A stretch of 64,000 nt of DNA from Clostridium estertheticum subsp. estertheticum (GCF_001877035.1 NZ_CP015756.1:4331001-4395000), one strand, 5' to 3'. Positions 1 to 8,902 are shown, counted from the stretch's first letter. Made by a program: numbers and translations. Notes: generated from the letters alone by a model not told the origin.

Positions 1-858
1 ACTTGGGAGTACTGTTGATATATATTCTATAAATACATTATTAGGTCCTAATATTAAGACCTTATCCTCAAGTATTTTCCTATAATTATAAAGTAAATAT
101 GCAACTCTATGAAGTGCTATAGTTGTTTTTCCACTACCAGCAACACCATCAACTACAATAGTTTTTGTTCTTGGTTGTCTTATTAAATCATCCTGTTCCT
201 TTTGAATTGTCATTATTATATCTTTGAGCTTTTCACCCGTATTCCCACTAAGCACCATTTGTAGTATTTCATCCTTTATATCTAGTGCTGAGTCAAACAT
301 GCCTTTAAGCTTTTCTTTCTTTATTATATATTGCCTTTTAGCTAAAATATTCACTGCTACTTTTTCTTTTGGTGCGTCATAAAATGCCTCTCCTAGAGAG
401 CCAGTGTAAAATAGAGATGCAACAGGAGCTCTCCAATCTACTACTAAAGGTTCATAAGTATTGTCTGGCGTAACCCCAAATCTTCCTACATACATTTCAT
501 TTATACCATAATCTTCTTCAGAAAAATCTATTCTTCCAAAATAAGGAGAGCTTTTAAGTGCAGTTAATTCCTTAAGTCTTCTATCAATAGTTTTAAACGC
601 CTCTTCTTTCACATATATCTCATGATCAAAATACTCTATTACCATATCTTCATCATCTCTATAGTCTTCAATTACTTTTTTTCTATATTCTAAAATATAC
701 TTTGTAATTTCCTTTCTCTTCTCAATATATTTTAGAATTTCCTCACTAATGATATCAACAACAGATTTTAATTTATCTTCTTCTATACTAAACTCTAGCT
801 GCTTCTTTAATTCGACTTCCACCGAACTGACCTCTATATCATATTCATTATTATTCAA
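1..858 (-). CDS. helD: HelD-like RNA polymerase recycling ATPase (5' part only)
   Basis: The first 286 codons are present and the gene runs off the left edge. HelD is a UvrD/Rep-like superfamily 1 ATPase that binds RNA polymerase and helps release it from stalled or post-termination complexes. Seen here: a charged, coiled-coil-like N-terminus (about residues 1-100), a conserved block around residues 140-165 containing VVDWRAP, and a Walker A motif GVAGSGKTT at about 238-246. That order, with a long segment before the P-loop, is typical of HelD rather than of UvrD or PcrA. The start is a TTG preceded by GAGGTG at good spacing; the nearby ATGs are out of frame. The family is about 700-770 residues, so more than half is missing. 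Confidence 0.85.
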   Translation of the reverse strand, partial: MNNNEYDIEVSSVEVELKKQLEFSIEEDKLKSVVDIISEEILKYIEKRKEITKYILEYRKKVIEDYRDDEDMVIEYFDHEIYVKEEAFKTIDRRLKELTALKSSPYFGRIDFSEEDYGINEMYVGRFGVTPDNTYEPLVVDWRAPVASLFYTGSLGEAFYDAPKEKVAVNILAKRQYIIKKEKLKGMFDSALDIKDEILQMVLSGNTGEKLKDIIMTIQKEQDDLIRQPRTKTIVVDGVAGSGKTTIALHRVAYLLYNYRKILEDKVLILGPNNVFIEYISTVLPS

Positions 859-920
859 AACTATCACCTCATTTGTTTGTTATTTTTGATCTATTAACTC
901 TAAAATAAATATACATATCT

Positions 921-2009
921 CTAAGAAATTTCATTCCATCCAATGATATCTGAAATACCAAGACCCGGGGAATCATTAATAGTTATAGTATTTCCTTCTA
1001 CAGCTGCACCACCAACTATTGCACACTTATCAAAGTACAACATAGTGTCTAAATCCGCTTTAACCAAGTTAGACTTTGATGCTGCAAAACTAGCTGCCGC
1101 TGTTATGCCTATTCTATTTTCTAACATACATCCCATCATGCATCTTATACCCATATTTTCTGCCATGTTATATATCTTTATTGCATTATTAATGCCTCCA
1201 CATTTCATAAGTTTTATACTTATCAGGTCTGCTGCTCTTTTTTCAATTATCTTAAAAGCATCTGATGGTCCAAAAACTGCTTCGTCTGCAAGAATCTTTG
1301 TTGAAACATTGTCTGTAACATATTTAAGTCCATCTATATCCCAGGCATTAACCGGCTGCTCAACAAACTCAATATCAAGCCCTAGATCTTCGAATTTTCT
1401 AATTATACTTACAGCTTCCTTAGGTCTCCAGCCTTGATTAGCATCTACCCTTATCTTTATTCCACGTCTTACCGCTTTTCTTACTGATTTAACTTTCTCT
1501 ATATCAAAATCCACATGATTCCCAACTTTGACCTTTAAACAAGTATAACCATCCATTACAGCTTTTAAAGATTTCCCTACCATTTGCTCTACTGTATCAT
1601 TTACTATAGTAAGATCTGTAGTTAGTGAAGTCTTATAACCACCCAAAAATTTATAAAGTGGGATTCCATATTTTTTACAAAGCAAATCATATATAGCTAT
1701 ATCAATAGCAGCTTTTGCGCTGTTATTACCGTGAATAGAATTATGAAGTACCTTCATAATTTCTTCAATATTTTCAATATCTAAGCCTATAATTTCAGGT
1801 TTAATATAATTTATAGCTCCAATTATTGAGTTATCTGTTTCCCCAGTTATAAGCGGTGTTGGTGCGGCGCTACCATAACCTACTTCCCCTGTATCTGTAA
1901 TCATTTTTATAACTATTTCATCGGAAAATGTAAGTATTCTCTTGCCTACTTTATATCCGTGTTTCAGCGGAGTACTAATTCTACCCATCTTAATATCTTG
2001 TATTTTCAT
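921..2009 (-). CDS. L-Ala-D/L-Glu-type dipeptide epimerase (enolase superfamily)
   Basis: Enzyme of the muconate-lactonizing/mandelate racemase branch of the enolase superfamily, which epimerises the second residue of dipeptides such as L-Ala-D-Glu from peptidoglycan turnover. At 362 residues it has the usual length. Visible catalytic parts: KVKVG (Lys159, Lys161), metal ligands Asp189 (VDAN), Glu217 (EQP) and Asp242 (ADE), and Lys266 on the opposite side of the barrel. This spacing matches the B. subtilis YkfB type closely. The start has GAGGGA just upstream. Its neighbour is the dipeptidase PepV, and the two together would turn wall dipeptides into free amino acids. The exact dipeptide preference cannot be read from sequence. 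Confidence 0.88.
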   Translation of the reverse strand: MKIQDIKMGRISTPLKHGYKVGKRILTFSDEIVIKMITDTGEVGYGSAAPTPLITGETDNSIIGAINYIKPEIIGLDIENIEEIMKVLHNSIHGNNSAKAAIDIAIYDLLCKKYGIPLYKFLGGYKTSLTTDLTIVNDTVEQMVGKSLKAVMDGYTCLKVKVGNHVDFDIEKVKSVRKAVRRGIKIRVDANQGWRPKEAVSIIRKFEDLGLDIEFVEQPVNAWDIDGLKYVTDNVSTKILADEAVFGPSDAFKIIEKRAADLISIKLMKCGGINNAIKIYNMAENMGIRCMMGCMLENRIGITAAASFAASKSNLVKADLDTMLYFDKCAIVGGAAVEGNTITINDSPGLGISDIIGWNEIS

Positions 2010-2192
2010 AATTATCCCTCGCTAAAGAACTATATTTTTTATAGTTTTTATGTTATTTAATTTATTTATACAATGTTATGAAAGTTATTTATAGTATAAT
2101 ATTCTATTATACCTCTATGTCCAGTTTAATTCTACGGCTTTACACAAATTCACAATTAATTTGTTTTATAAAATTCAACCTCATAAGAATAC

Positions 2193-2225
2193 TAAAACCT
2201 ATATCTTATTTTATAAGACATAGGT
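2193..2225 (-). terminator. Rho-independent terminator after pepV
   Basis: A 13-bp stem (2197-2209 with 2213-2225, one G-U pair, 3-nt loop) followed on the minus strand by TTTT. It lies 55 nt after the pepV stop and before the epimerase gene, so the two are probably separate transcripts. Confidence 0.7.
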
Positions 2226-2280
2226 CTAAATGTTATTTATTATTTACTAAGATATATATCTTGTGAAATAATGTATATAT

Positions 2281-3672
2281 TTATTTTGCTAGTTCATACA
2301 ATGCATGGGCATATATTTTAGCATTTTTAATTAAATTATCTATTGTAATATATTCATTTTGTTTATGAATAGTATCTGGTTCTCCTGGAAACATTGGTCC
2401 AAAAGCTACAATATTAGGCATTTCTTTAGCATAAGTTCCTCCGCCTATAGATACCAGTGTAGCTTCTTCACCAGTTTGCTCAGTATAAACCTTTTGGAGT
2501 GATTTTATAATTGGGCTATCTGGTGGGAAGTATAATGGCTCTTGATGTACAAATTTTTCCACTCTTAATCCAGTCCCTTTTATTTTTTCATTAAATGGAG
2601 TCATCATATCCTCTAATTTGTTTGTTACAGGATACCTTAAATTCAATGTTACCGTAGCAGAATTCTTATCCATATTTATAACTCCAACATTAAATGATAA
2701 CTTTCCCGAAATCTTATCTTCAAGGCAAACACCAAAAGACTCACCATGCGTCTGCATTCCTATATTTTTATTTAAAAACTCTACCAATTCTGTCGCATCA
2801 TTTGAATCAAGATTTATGGTCCCTAGAAATTGTAATAATTGCATTATTGCATTCTTACCGAACTCTGGTGTACTTCCATGAGCTGCTTCACCTATAGATT
2901 TAATTATTATCAAATTTGTGTTAACTACTGCGGATAGTTTATACCCAGTATCTTTTATAAAAGACCTTAATAATTTAACTATAACATTAGCATTAGTAGA
3001 AATAATTCCTGCTTCACAATAATCGGGTACCATGTTAGAAACTTGACCACCTTTGATATATTTTATAATGTTTTCACCTTTATTTATGTTATTAAAATCT
3101 TTTACAATATCAAAAATAGTTATACCTTTTTCTCCATTAATTATTGGATAGTCAGCATCTGGTGTAAACCCAGCAACTGGTGGTTTTTCTTTTTCTAAGT
3201 AATGATCAAGTTCCTTGCTTCCTGTTTCTTCATTAGTGCCAAATAAAACTCTAATTCTCTTAGATACAGGAAATTTTGCATCTTTTATTGCTTTTAAACC
3301 AAACAGTGTTGCCATTATTGGTCCTTTATCATCCGTAGTTCCACGTCCATACATTTTTCCATCATGAATCTCTGCGCCATAAGGAGGGTAAATCCATCCA
3401 TCACCTTCTGGAACTATATCTAAATGACCTAGTGCTAAAACATAATCGTCACCCGTTCCATACTCTGCATACCCTACATATCCATCTACATTAACTGTAT
3501 GAAGCCCCAATCTCTTTGCAACGCCCAAAGCACATTCTAGTGATTTAGCTACACCTTCACCAAACGGCATCCCATGTTTAGGTTCACTTTCTACGCTTTT
3601 AATTTTTATAATTTCTTGTGTAGATTTAATAATGTCCTCTTTCATGTCATCAATTAATTTGTTTAATTCCAT
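2281..3672 (-). CDS. pepV: Dipeptidase PepV (M20 metallopeptidase)
   Basis: Cytoplasmic zinc dipeptidase with broad specificity for dipeptides, including some with an N-terminal D- or beta-amino acid. It is 463 residues, normal for PepV. Metal and catalytic residues are visible in order: His83 and Asp85 (GHLDIVPEG), Asp115 (TTDDKG), the Glu148-Glu149 pair (NEETG), Asp172 (TPDADYP) and His436 (DTIHKQNE). A lid or dimerisation domain sits between residues 190 and 320. GGGAGGAG precedes the ATG. A perfect 22-nt palindrome lies just 5' of the ribosome binding site and may be an operator. A terminator follows the gene, so it is probably monocistronic. Confidence 0.95.
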   Translation of the reverse strand: MELNKLIDDMKEDIIKSTQEIIKIKSVESEPKHGMPFGEGVAKSLECALGVAKRLGLHTVNVDGYVGYAEYGTGDDYVLALGHLDIVPEGDGWIYPPYGAEIHDGKMYGRGTTDDKGPIMATLFGLKAIKDAKFPVSKRIRVLFGTNEETGSKELDHYLEKEKPPVAGFTPDADYPIINGEKGITIFDIVKDFNNINKGENIIKYIKGGQVSNMVPDYCEAGIISTNANVIVKLLRSFIKDTGYKLSAVVNTNLIIIKSIGEAAHGSTPEFGKNAIMQLLQFLGTINLDSNDATELVEFLNKNIGMQTHGESFGVCLEDKISGKLSFNVGVINMDKNSATVTLNLRYPVTNKLEDMMTPFNEKIKGTGLRVEKFVHQEPLYFPPDSPIIKSLQKVYTEQTGEEATLVSIGGGTYAKEMPNIVAFGPMFPGEPDTIHKQNEYITIDNLIKNAKIYAHALYELAK

Positions 3673-3690
3673 ATTCTTTCTCCTCCCTTA

Positions 3691-3712
3691 ATAATCTACT
3701 AAAGTAGATTAT
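3691..3712. promoter_or_regulatory. Perfect palindrome in the pepV 5' untranslated region
   Basis: Ten-base arms (ATAATCTACT and its complement) around a 2-nt centre, 19 nt upstream of the pepV ATG and just before its GGGAGG. The position and symmetry suit a repressor operator, or an RNA hairpin if it is transcribed. It does not match the CodY or LexA consensus. Confidence 0.4.
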
Positions 3713-3780
3713 AGTCTGCTTTATTATTAATATTATTATTTTTCAAAAGATATTCATCCTTGACTTGATAAATATCTCCT

Positions 3781-3813
3781 AAAAAACAGTTAAGAGCCAT
3801 AACGGCCCTTAAC
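3781..3813 (-). terminator. Terminator of the OPT-pqqD transcript
   Basis: A 10-bp stem (3789-3798 with 3804-3813, one G-U pair) with a 5-nt loop, followed on the minus strand by TGTTTTTT. On the plus strand a T-run also follows, but no plus-strand gene is near. Confidence 0.85.
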
Positions 3814-3948
3814 TTATGTTTTTATATTTATTATTTAATCTAATGTTTTATTCCGTAGTTAAATTATAACATTAAATAGTTTTTGTGTCTATTTTGGTAG
3901 CATACAAGTCTTTTATTCTAGCTTAAATTTTTTAGACCGTCTTTTGTA

Positions 3949-4299
3949 TTATAAATTTGTTTTTTCTATATAGTGGCAATTAACATCGATATGGTTTAAG
4001 AACAACAATAATCTTTCATAAAGTGGGTGAGCTTTATCACCATACTTTGCTTCTAGATTTTTTCCAATATCTTTTACAGTTTTCTTGCCATCTATTTGTA
4101 AAAACACACAACTTCCATACTCATCTAAAGAAGTCTTTTTATAATCTGGAATTTTGAAATTAAGTTTTCTAAAGACCCTTTGAAGCTTATGATCTTGTTT
4201 TTCAAGTACAGTCACAATATTATCTTTGTCCAATTCATACTCTAAATCATCAAAAATTTTAAATATTATATTTAAAACATCTTCATTATTTTCTAGCAT
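3949..4299 (-). CDS. PqqD-like (RRE-fold) protein coupled to an OPT transporter
   Basis: A 116-residue protein. Its C-terminal half (about 55-110) reads like a PqqD domain: LDEYGSCVFLQIDG, then KTVKDIGKNLEAKYGD, then a final helix. PqqD domains are small winged-helix peptide-binding modules, best known for presenting precursor peptides to modifying enzymes. The gene overlaps the end of the OPT transporter gene by 14 nt, so translation is probably coupled. The N-terminal 50 residues are acidic and look family-specific. No radical-SAM enzyme or precursor peptide is nearby, so a RiPP role is not supported. A role in handling peptide or metallopeptide cargo of the transporter is an inference. Confidence 0.7.
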   Translation of the reverse strand: MLENNEDVLNIIFKIFDDLEYELDKDNIVTVLEKQDHKLQRVFRKLNFKIPDYKKTSLDEYGSCVFLQIDGKKTVKDIGKNLEAKYGDKAHPLYERLLLFLNHIDVNCHYIEKTNL

Positions 4300-6208
4300 C
4301 TTTTACCTTACTTTTCATTATAGGTATTATAGTGGCTATTACTAGAACTGCTAATATTATGAATGCCATTCCATTAGAAGCAGCAAATCCACTTGGTCCA
4401 TTTCCTTTTATAACTTTCAATACTTGAAGTACAATACCTATAAGTCCAATTATTGAACCACCAGCAACAAGACCAGACGATAATCCTATACCATTTTCAA
4501 TTTTAACTTCTTTTTCTTCTTTAGATTTAGAAGTTTTCTCTATAAATAAACGAACTAACGCGCCTACTAATATTATAGAATTCGTAGCTATCGGCAAGTA
4601 GAATCCTATAGCAATTGTCATTACAGGAAGCTTTAATATATATAAAACAATTCCCATAACAATACCAGCAATTACCATAACCCAAGGTAATTTACCTGAC
4701 ATTATGCCAGCAGTTAACGTTGCCATTAAGTTAGCTTGAGGTAGTGCAAATGGAACGTTATCTCCAGTAATTGCAAGTTTACTCGAAAGTAATAATATAG
4801 TACCAATAACTACTACAACACCTACTATACCAGCTATAGCATAATATTTTTGCATTTCATTTTTGTCGCCACCTACTATGTAAGTAACTTTTTGAGATTG
4901 ACAATAACCAGCCGCTACAGATATAACAGTAACTATAAATGTACCAAATAAAAGTAGTGATTTGTTGTTTGCAGGATTTTTCCATCCCATTACAACAAAC
5001 AATAATGTTACAACAACAATAGAAGCTATTGTCATTCCAGATACAGGAAGATTTGAAGTTCCTATTGTACCTGTTAAACGACCAGAAACTATAGCAAATA
5101 AGAGTGATAAGAATAATGATAATGCAGAAGCAGTTATTGCCATTAATATATTACCACCAGATATCATGAATCCTCCTATGAAAGATATTACTATACCACT
5201 AAGCAATATCATGTTTCCAGCAGATGAACTACCATTACCATTTGAAGACTTAGCACTCATAGTCTCCTTAATAGAAGCTACTATTGTAGGTATAAGCTTT
5301 ATAGCACCTATAAAACCACCAGAAAGCATCATACCAGCACCAATATATTTCACATAACTACCAGCTATATCTTTAACTTGCATAGCATTTATAGCAACAC
5401 TAGGATCATTCCATACAGTTGCTCCATCTCTTCCAAGATTAATGAAATATCCTATTAAAGGCATAATACCGAAGTTAGATAATATAGAACCAGCAAACAT
5501 AGTTAAAGAAACATCTATGCCAACTATAAATCCTATACCTAATAACAGAGGATTAACTTCCACTTCAAATTTCCACTTGTAGAAAGATTCATTTACATAA
5601 CTTATAACATTGTTAGCTACATTCATAAAAGAACTAGTTACAACAGTTATAATTCCTCCTATTCCAAACCCTATTCCCATGTACTTCATTGTTTCTCCGG
5701 CTCCTTCTGAAGCAACGAGTGTTTCAGATATAGCCATTGATTCAGGGTACATTAATTTACCATGTTCTTCTACCATTAAGTAGTTGTGAACAAGAGAAGC
5801 TATTCCTATACCGAATAAAACTCCACCAACACCAACAACTAAACCTTCGAGAAAAGTAACTTTAGCACCTATTAAAAGAATTGCAGGTAAAACAAATATT
5901 ATACCACTAGCGACAGATTCTCCACCACTTGACATACCTTGTAATAAATTTTTTCCAAGTATACCCTTTTTCTTAGCAAATGCAGCTATAAATGCTGAAC
6001 CTATTATAGAACCTGGTATACCAGCCGCAACTGTAAGCCCTGATTTCATACCTGAATAGGCAGTTGATGCTGCGAACAAAGCAGCTAAAAAAATACCAAT
6101 TATTAATACGGCAACGTTTCCACCAGATTTAGAACCAGTTGAAACATAAGGAACGTAGTCTTTACCCGCTATTCCACCGTATGCACCTTTTGACAATTTT
6201 TTATCCAT
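4286..6208 (-). CDS. OPT-family oligopeptide transporter
   Basis: A 640-residue polytopic membrane protein of the oligopeptide transporter (OPT) superfamily, expected to import short peptides or metal-ligand complexes by secondary transport. The N-terminus has the family signature AYGGIAGKDYVPYV before the first membrane span, followed by many long hydrophobic segments rich in Gly, Ala and Ile across the whole length. The start has a strong AAAGGAGGT. It is followed without a gap by a PqqD-like gene, and a terminator closes the pair. Immediately upstream is the degenerate N-terminus of a second OPT gene with its own promoter. The substrate is unknown. Confidence 0.92.
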   Translation of the reverse strand: MDKKLSKGAYGGIAGKDYVPYVSTGSKSGGNVAVLIIGIFLAALFAASTAYSGMKSGLTVAAGIPGSIIGSAFIAAFAKKKGILGKNLLQGMSSGGESVASGIIFVLPAILLIGAKVTFLEGLVVGVGGVLFGIGIASLVHNYLMVEEHGKLMYPESMAISETLVASEGAGETMKYMGIGFGIGGIITVVTSSFMNVANNVISYVNESFYKWKFEVEVNPLLLGIGFIVGIDVSLTMFAGSILSNFGIMPLIGYFINLGRDGATVWNDPSVAINAMQVKDIAGSYVKYIGAGMMLSGGFIGAIKLIPTIVASIKETMSAKSSNGNGSSSAGNMILLSGIVISFIGGFMISGGNILMAITASALSLFLSLLFAIVSGRLTGTIGTSNLPVSGMTIASIVVVTLLFVVMGWKNPANNKSLLLFGTFIVTVISVAAGYCQSQKVTYIVGGDKNEMQKYYAIAGIVGVVVVIGTILLLSSKLAITGDNVPFALPQANLMATLTAGIMSGKLPWVMVIAGIVMGIVLYILKLPVMTIAIGFYLPIATNSIILVGALVRLFIEKTSKSKEEKEVKIENGIGLSSGLVAGGSIIGLIGIVLQVLKVIKGNGPSGFAASNGMAFIILAVLVIATIIPIMKSKVKDARK

Positions 6209-6224
6209 AAGATGTACCTCCTTT

Positions 6225-6368
6225 TATATTTATTGACCATAATCATACCTAGAATTATTGATATTGCTATTATTTTTGGCATTACTTGACTAGCTGGTAC
6301 AAACGGTAAATAATCTTCACGTTTGATTCCACCATAAGCTGTATGAGAAACTTTTTAGATTTCTCGAT
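6225..6368 (-). pseudogene. Relic of the N-terminus of a second OPT transporter
   Basis: On the minus strand this stretch encodes AYGGIKREDYLPFVPAS followed by a short hydrophobic segment, clearly like the start of OPT proteins and similar to, but not a copy of, the intact OPT next door. It is not a working gene. The expected start codon position holds ATC instead of ATG (6366-6368), a frame slip separates that position from the AYGG frame, and the sequence runs into the neighbouring gene's ribosome binding site after about 45 codons. A purine-rich AAGGGGGG ribosome binding site still precedes it. It looks like a tandem paralogue that was mostly deleted. Confidence 0.7.
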
Positions 6369-6410
6369 AATATGTCCCCCCTTATAATTAATAAATTTAA
6401 TTAATAATTC

Positions 6411-6439
6411 ATAATACCATATGTTATAACGTGATTCAA
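6411..6439 (-). promoter_or_regulatory. Sigma-A-type promoter upstream of the OPT relic
   Basis: TTGAAT (6434-6439), 17-nt spacer, TATTAT (6411-6416) on the minus strand. Transcription would begin near 6404, about 36 nt before the dead start codon, and continue into the intact OPT gene. Confidence 0.6.
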
Positions 6440-6523
6440 TACCATTGTTGTGTAGTAAATTTAGTACTATATTTTGACTTTTGAAAGTACAATTATATTC
6501 TTATGCGTTTTTGTGATTTTACC

Positions 6524-6545
6524 ATATATATATATATATATATAT
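6524..6545. repeat. (AT)11 dinucleotide repeat
   Basis: Eleven uninterrupted AT units in the 551-nt intergenic region between the OPT gene and lepB. This is probably just AT-rich spacer; repeat-length variation between strains is possible. Confidence 0.9.
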
Positions 6546-6699
6546 TATTCTTAATCCTAAAAAAATATTAATAGTTTTTTTGCAAATATACCATAAGTTT
6601 ATGTTAGCCTTACAGTTGCTTTTGCAATTGTAATTTTATATAAAATTATAATTTAACAACAGTTAAATTATAGCATAAATCTATCAGTACTGAATTTTC

Positions 6700-6750
6700 A
6701 AAAAATTAAAATAGCAGATATATAAACTTGCATTTGCACTCCGCTATTTT
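6700..6750 (-). terminator. Probable terminator of lepB
   Basis: Complementary arms AAAATAGC (6708-6715) and GCTATTTT (6743-6750), ten bases past the lepB stop, with a long 27-nt loop. A T6 run follows after two bases on the minus strand. The large loop lowers confidence. Confidence 0.5.
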
Positions 6751-6759
6751 ATCATTTTA

Positions 6760-7275
6760 TTATTTTAATTTTCCAAATTTGCTAAAAGGACTAATTCTAA
6801 TTCTTGCCTTACCCATTATATCTTTCCCAGGTATATAAGGTTTATCCCAGTATCTTGCATCTAAAGAATTAATTCTATTGTCTCCCATAAAGAAGTAACT
6901 ATCCGCAGGCACTTTATATTTACCTGTTTTACCACCTGGATATACAACATAACTTTGATCTATTTTTTTATTGTTTATGTACACAGATCCATCTTCTTTA
7001 ACTTCCACCAAATCATTTGGCAATCCAATAAGTCTCTTTATTAGATCTTCGCCTAGTTCATCGGAGTGAAATACTACTATATCTCCATGATTAAGATTAT
7101 TTAGGTTATGAACTCTTGTCACTAAAATCTTATCATTTAGGTTTATTGTTGGCAGCATTGACCCAGTAGGAACAGTTACATTAAAGAAAATGACCTTATT
7201 TATAATAAAAGCTATTATAACTGCTGCTAATATCGGTAATATCCAATCTTGAAATATTTTTTTTACTAAATCCAT
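6760..7275 (-). CDS. lepB: Type I signal peptidase
   Basis: Membrane-bound serine protease that removes signal peptides from secreted proteins. It has 171 residues, the short Gram-positive form. A single N-terminal membrane anchor (about 11-32) is followed by the catalytic Ser39 in TGSMLPT, the general base Lys80 in DLIKRLIG, and the conserved box E domain FFMGDNRINSLDAR near the C-terminus. The ATG has GAGGGG at good spacing. A hairpin follows the stop codon, so it is probably transcribed alone. Other signal peptidases may exist elsewhere in the genome. Confidence 0.95.
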   Translation of the reverse strand: MDLVKKIFQDWILPILAAVIIAFIINKVIFFNVTVPTGSMLPTINLNDKILVTRVHNLNNLNHGDIVVFHSDELGEDLIKRLIGLPNDLVEVKEDGSVYINNKKIDQSYVVYPGGKTGKYKVPADSYFFMGDNRINSLDARYWDKPYIPGKDIMGKARIRISPFSKFGKLK

Positions 7276-7414
7276 GTTTATCCCCTCTCAAATATTATAC
7301 ATTAATATTTTATCACACTATATATATATAGTCTCTATTAAAAGTTTATTATATGTTAACATTTGATAAACTTTGAATGATTTAATTTAGGAATATGCAC
7401 AAATGAAATTGTAG

Positions 7415-7446
7415 AAACTCCCAACATTTTATCATGTCAGGAGCTT
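7415..7446. terminator. Hairpin after the glycosyltransferase gene
   Basis: A 13-bp stem with G-U pairs (7415-7427 with 7434-7446) and a 6-nt loop, 38 nt past the stop of the upstream minus-strand gene. The minus-strand tail after the stem is not T-rich (CTACAATTTC); the plus-strand tail is better (TTTAAATTTT). Confidence 0.5.
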
Positions 7447-7483
7447 TTTAAATTTTATATATGTTAAGTTTATGCCCACATTA

Positions 7484-8731
7484 TCATATACGTTTTGCAA
7501 AGTGTGCCATAATCTTCGCCCAAATACATTGTGTTTCAAGAAATTCGCCGTAATGTTTTTCTACATTTTTGTTGTATTTCTCAAGTTCTGACAATATGTT
7601 TATAAATTCAGGTTTTCCGAAAAATTCACAAATTTTAGGCAACGTAACTTCCAATTCTTCTCTCATTTCTTTAATCTTTTCCTCATAACGATCTGGATGT
7701 GTTATATATAGCAATAATGGTTTATAACGGATCCACCCTATACACGCATTGTAAAACCGTGTAGTAATCTTCTCATTATCAGCCCTAATAAACTTAAGTC
7801 TTATTGGAAGAACACCCTCTAAAAGATTATTATATGTAGAAAATCCATCATGAAATGTGTAACATGGCACGCGTAGAACTTTTCTATCACTTAGACATGT
7901 AGCTAGGAAAGTATCTTCTCCTCTAGCTCCCGGTGGATTGTAAAATGGGAAAACGCGCTCAGGTTTAGTAAGATTAATGCACAAATTAGCCCCTGATATA
8001 AATTTAGAATGATCCTTTTCCACAACCTCTACAGCATCACAGCTAGTAAGTATACTTGTATTGGCATAAGTTATTCCTCCATTTATCATAACTGCTTTTA
8101 AACTATCCCACTTAACAATATCATTACTTATTGCCTCAATAAATGATCTAAAATCTCCTTCAGTCATAATATCATTAAACTCCATATATGGTATAGGAGA
8201 TATATACCCGCAGTGATGTCCATGGGTAATGTCCGCATTCTTAATATTTTTAAGATGCTCTGACAAAACAAATTGTCCTCCCCAAATTGCAGTATCACGA
8301 GTATTAGTTACTGCCATTGGATACTCATCATCATCTAGAAACACCAAATAGTCCATATTCTTTTTGATAGCATTATATAGTACAGCATTACGTTTAGCTG
8401 CATACCCCCTACCAAAGATCTTTTTAGTTTCTTCAAGAGTAAGAATATTTTCTCTAATTAAATAGTCAATTTCTTGTTGCGTTGATACACTTCCAATAAA
8501 AGTGCTACTATCAATTTTCTTAACTAAATCAGGATGTATGTTCGTGTAATCAGTTACTTTAGTTTTATTATAATGAAGATCATATGCCACAAAAACATTT
8601 AAACTTATCCTTTTGTTTTCCACCAAACCAGATTCTTCCCAATTGTTTATGTTAGTTCTAAGTACCTTTTGGAAGCTTTTTCTTCCAGTTGCAAATCCTA
8701 TTCCAACTTTAACCTCATTAATCTTTTGCAC
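7484..8731 (-). CDS. Putative GT-A-fold glycosyltransferase
   Basis: A 415-residue soluble protein with no signal peptide or membrane span. The first half looks like a nucleotide-sugar-binding GT-A domain. A region around RGYAAKRNAVLYNA (about 109-122) is followed by YLVFLDDDEYP (about 128-138), whose Asp-rich run is a good candidate for the metal-binding DXD motif. A later GARGEDTFLATCLSD segment has the acidic residue expected of an acceptor or catalytic loop. The start is GTG with AGGGAG upstream. It stands alone between lepB and an intergenic region, with no sugar-nucleotide genes beside it, so donor and acceptor are unknown. Confidence 0.55.
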   Translation of the reverse strand: MQKINEVKVGIGFATGRKSFQKVLRTNINNWEESGLVENKRISLNVFVAYDLHYNKTKVTDYTNIHPDLVKKIDSSTFIGSVSTQQEIDYLIRENILTLEETKKIFGRGYAAKRNAVLYNAIKKNMDYLVFLDDDEYPMAVTNTRDTAIWGGQFVLSEHLKNIKNADITHGHHCGYISPIPYMEFNDIMTEGDFRSFIEAISNDIVKWDSLKAVMINGGITYANTSILTSCDAVEVVEKDHSKFISGANLCINLTKPERVFPFYNPPGARGEDTFLATCLSDRKVLRVPCYTFHDGFSTYNNLLEGVLPIRLKFIRADNEKITTRFYNACIGWIRYKPLLLYITHPDRYEEKIKEMREELEVTLPKICEFFGKPEFINILSELEKYNKNVEKHYGEFLETQCIWAKIMAHFAKRI

Positions 8732-8870
8732 TTAATCGCTCCCTTTCTATGCAAAATCTAAATATTCATATTATTCTATTATAACATATTAAATACATAT
8801 ATTAATTATTATGGTTATTAATAAAGCATTTCTACTAGTAAACATTTTTTTAGATAACTACCCTTAGATT

Positions 8871-8902
8871 AAAAAGTTCCCCCAAACTAATGTCTGAGGG
8901 AA
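8871..8902 (-). terminator. Terminator of rlmD
   Basis: An 11-bp stem (8877-8887 with 8892-8902, three G-U pairs) with a 4-nt loop, followed on the minus strand by CTTTTT. It is 62 nt beyond the rlmD stop. Confidence 0.85.

Noticed and set aside
943-1437. Plus-strand frames opposite to large genes (for example 943-1437, 20842-21480, 41509-42003)
   Set aside because: They mirror the codons of well-supported minus-strand genes and lack ribosome binding sites.
2078-2266. 62-codon plus-strand frame
   Set aside because: No ribosome binding site, low-complexity AT-rich codons, and it overlaps the pepV terminator hairpin.
6524-6545. (AT)11 run as an origin or unwinding element
   Set aside because: No DnaA boxes or replication genes nearby; dinucleotide runs are common in such AT-rich spacer.
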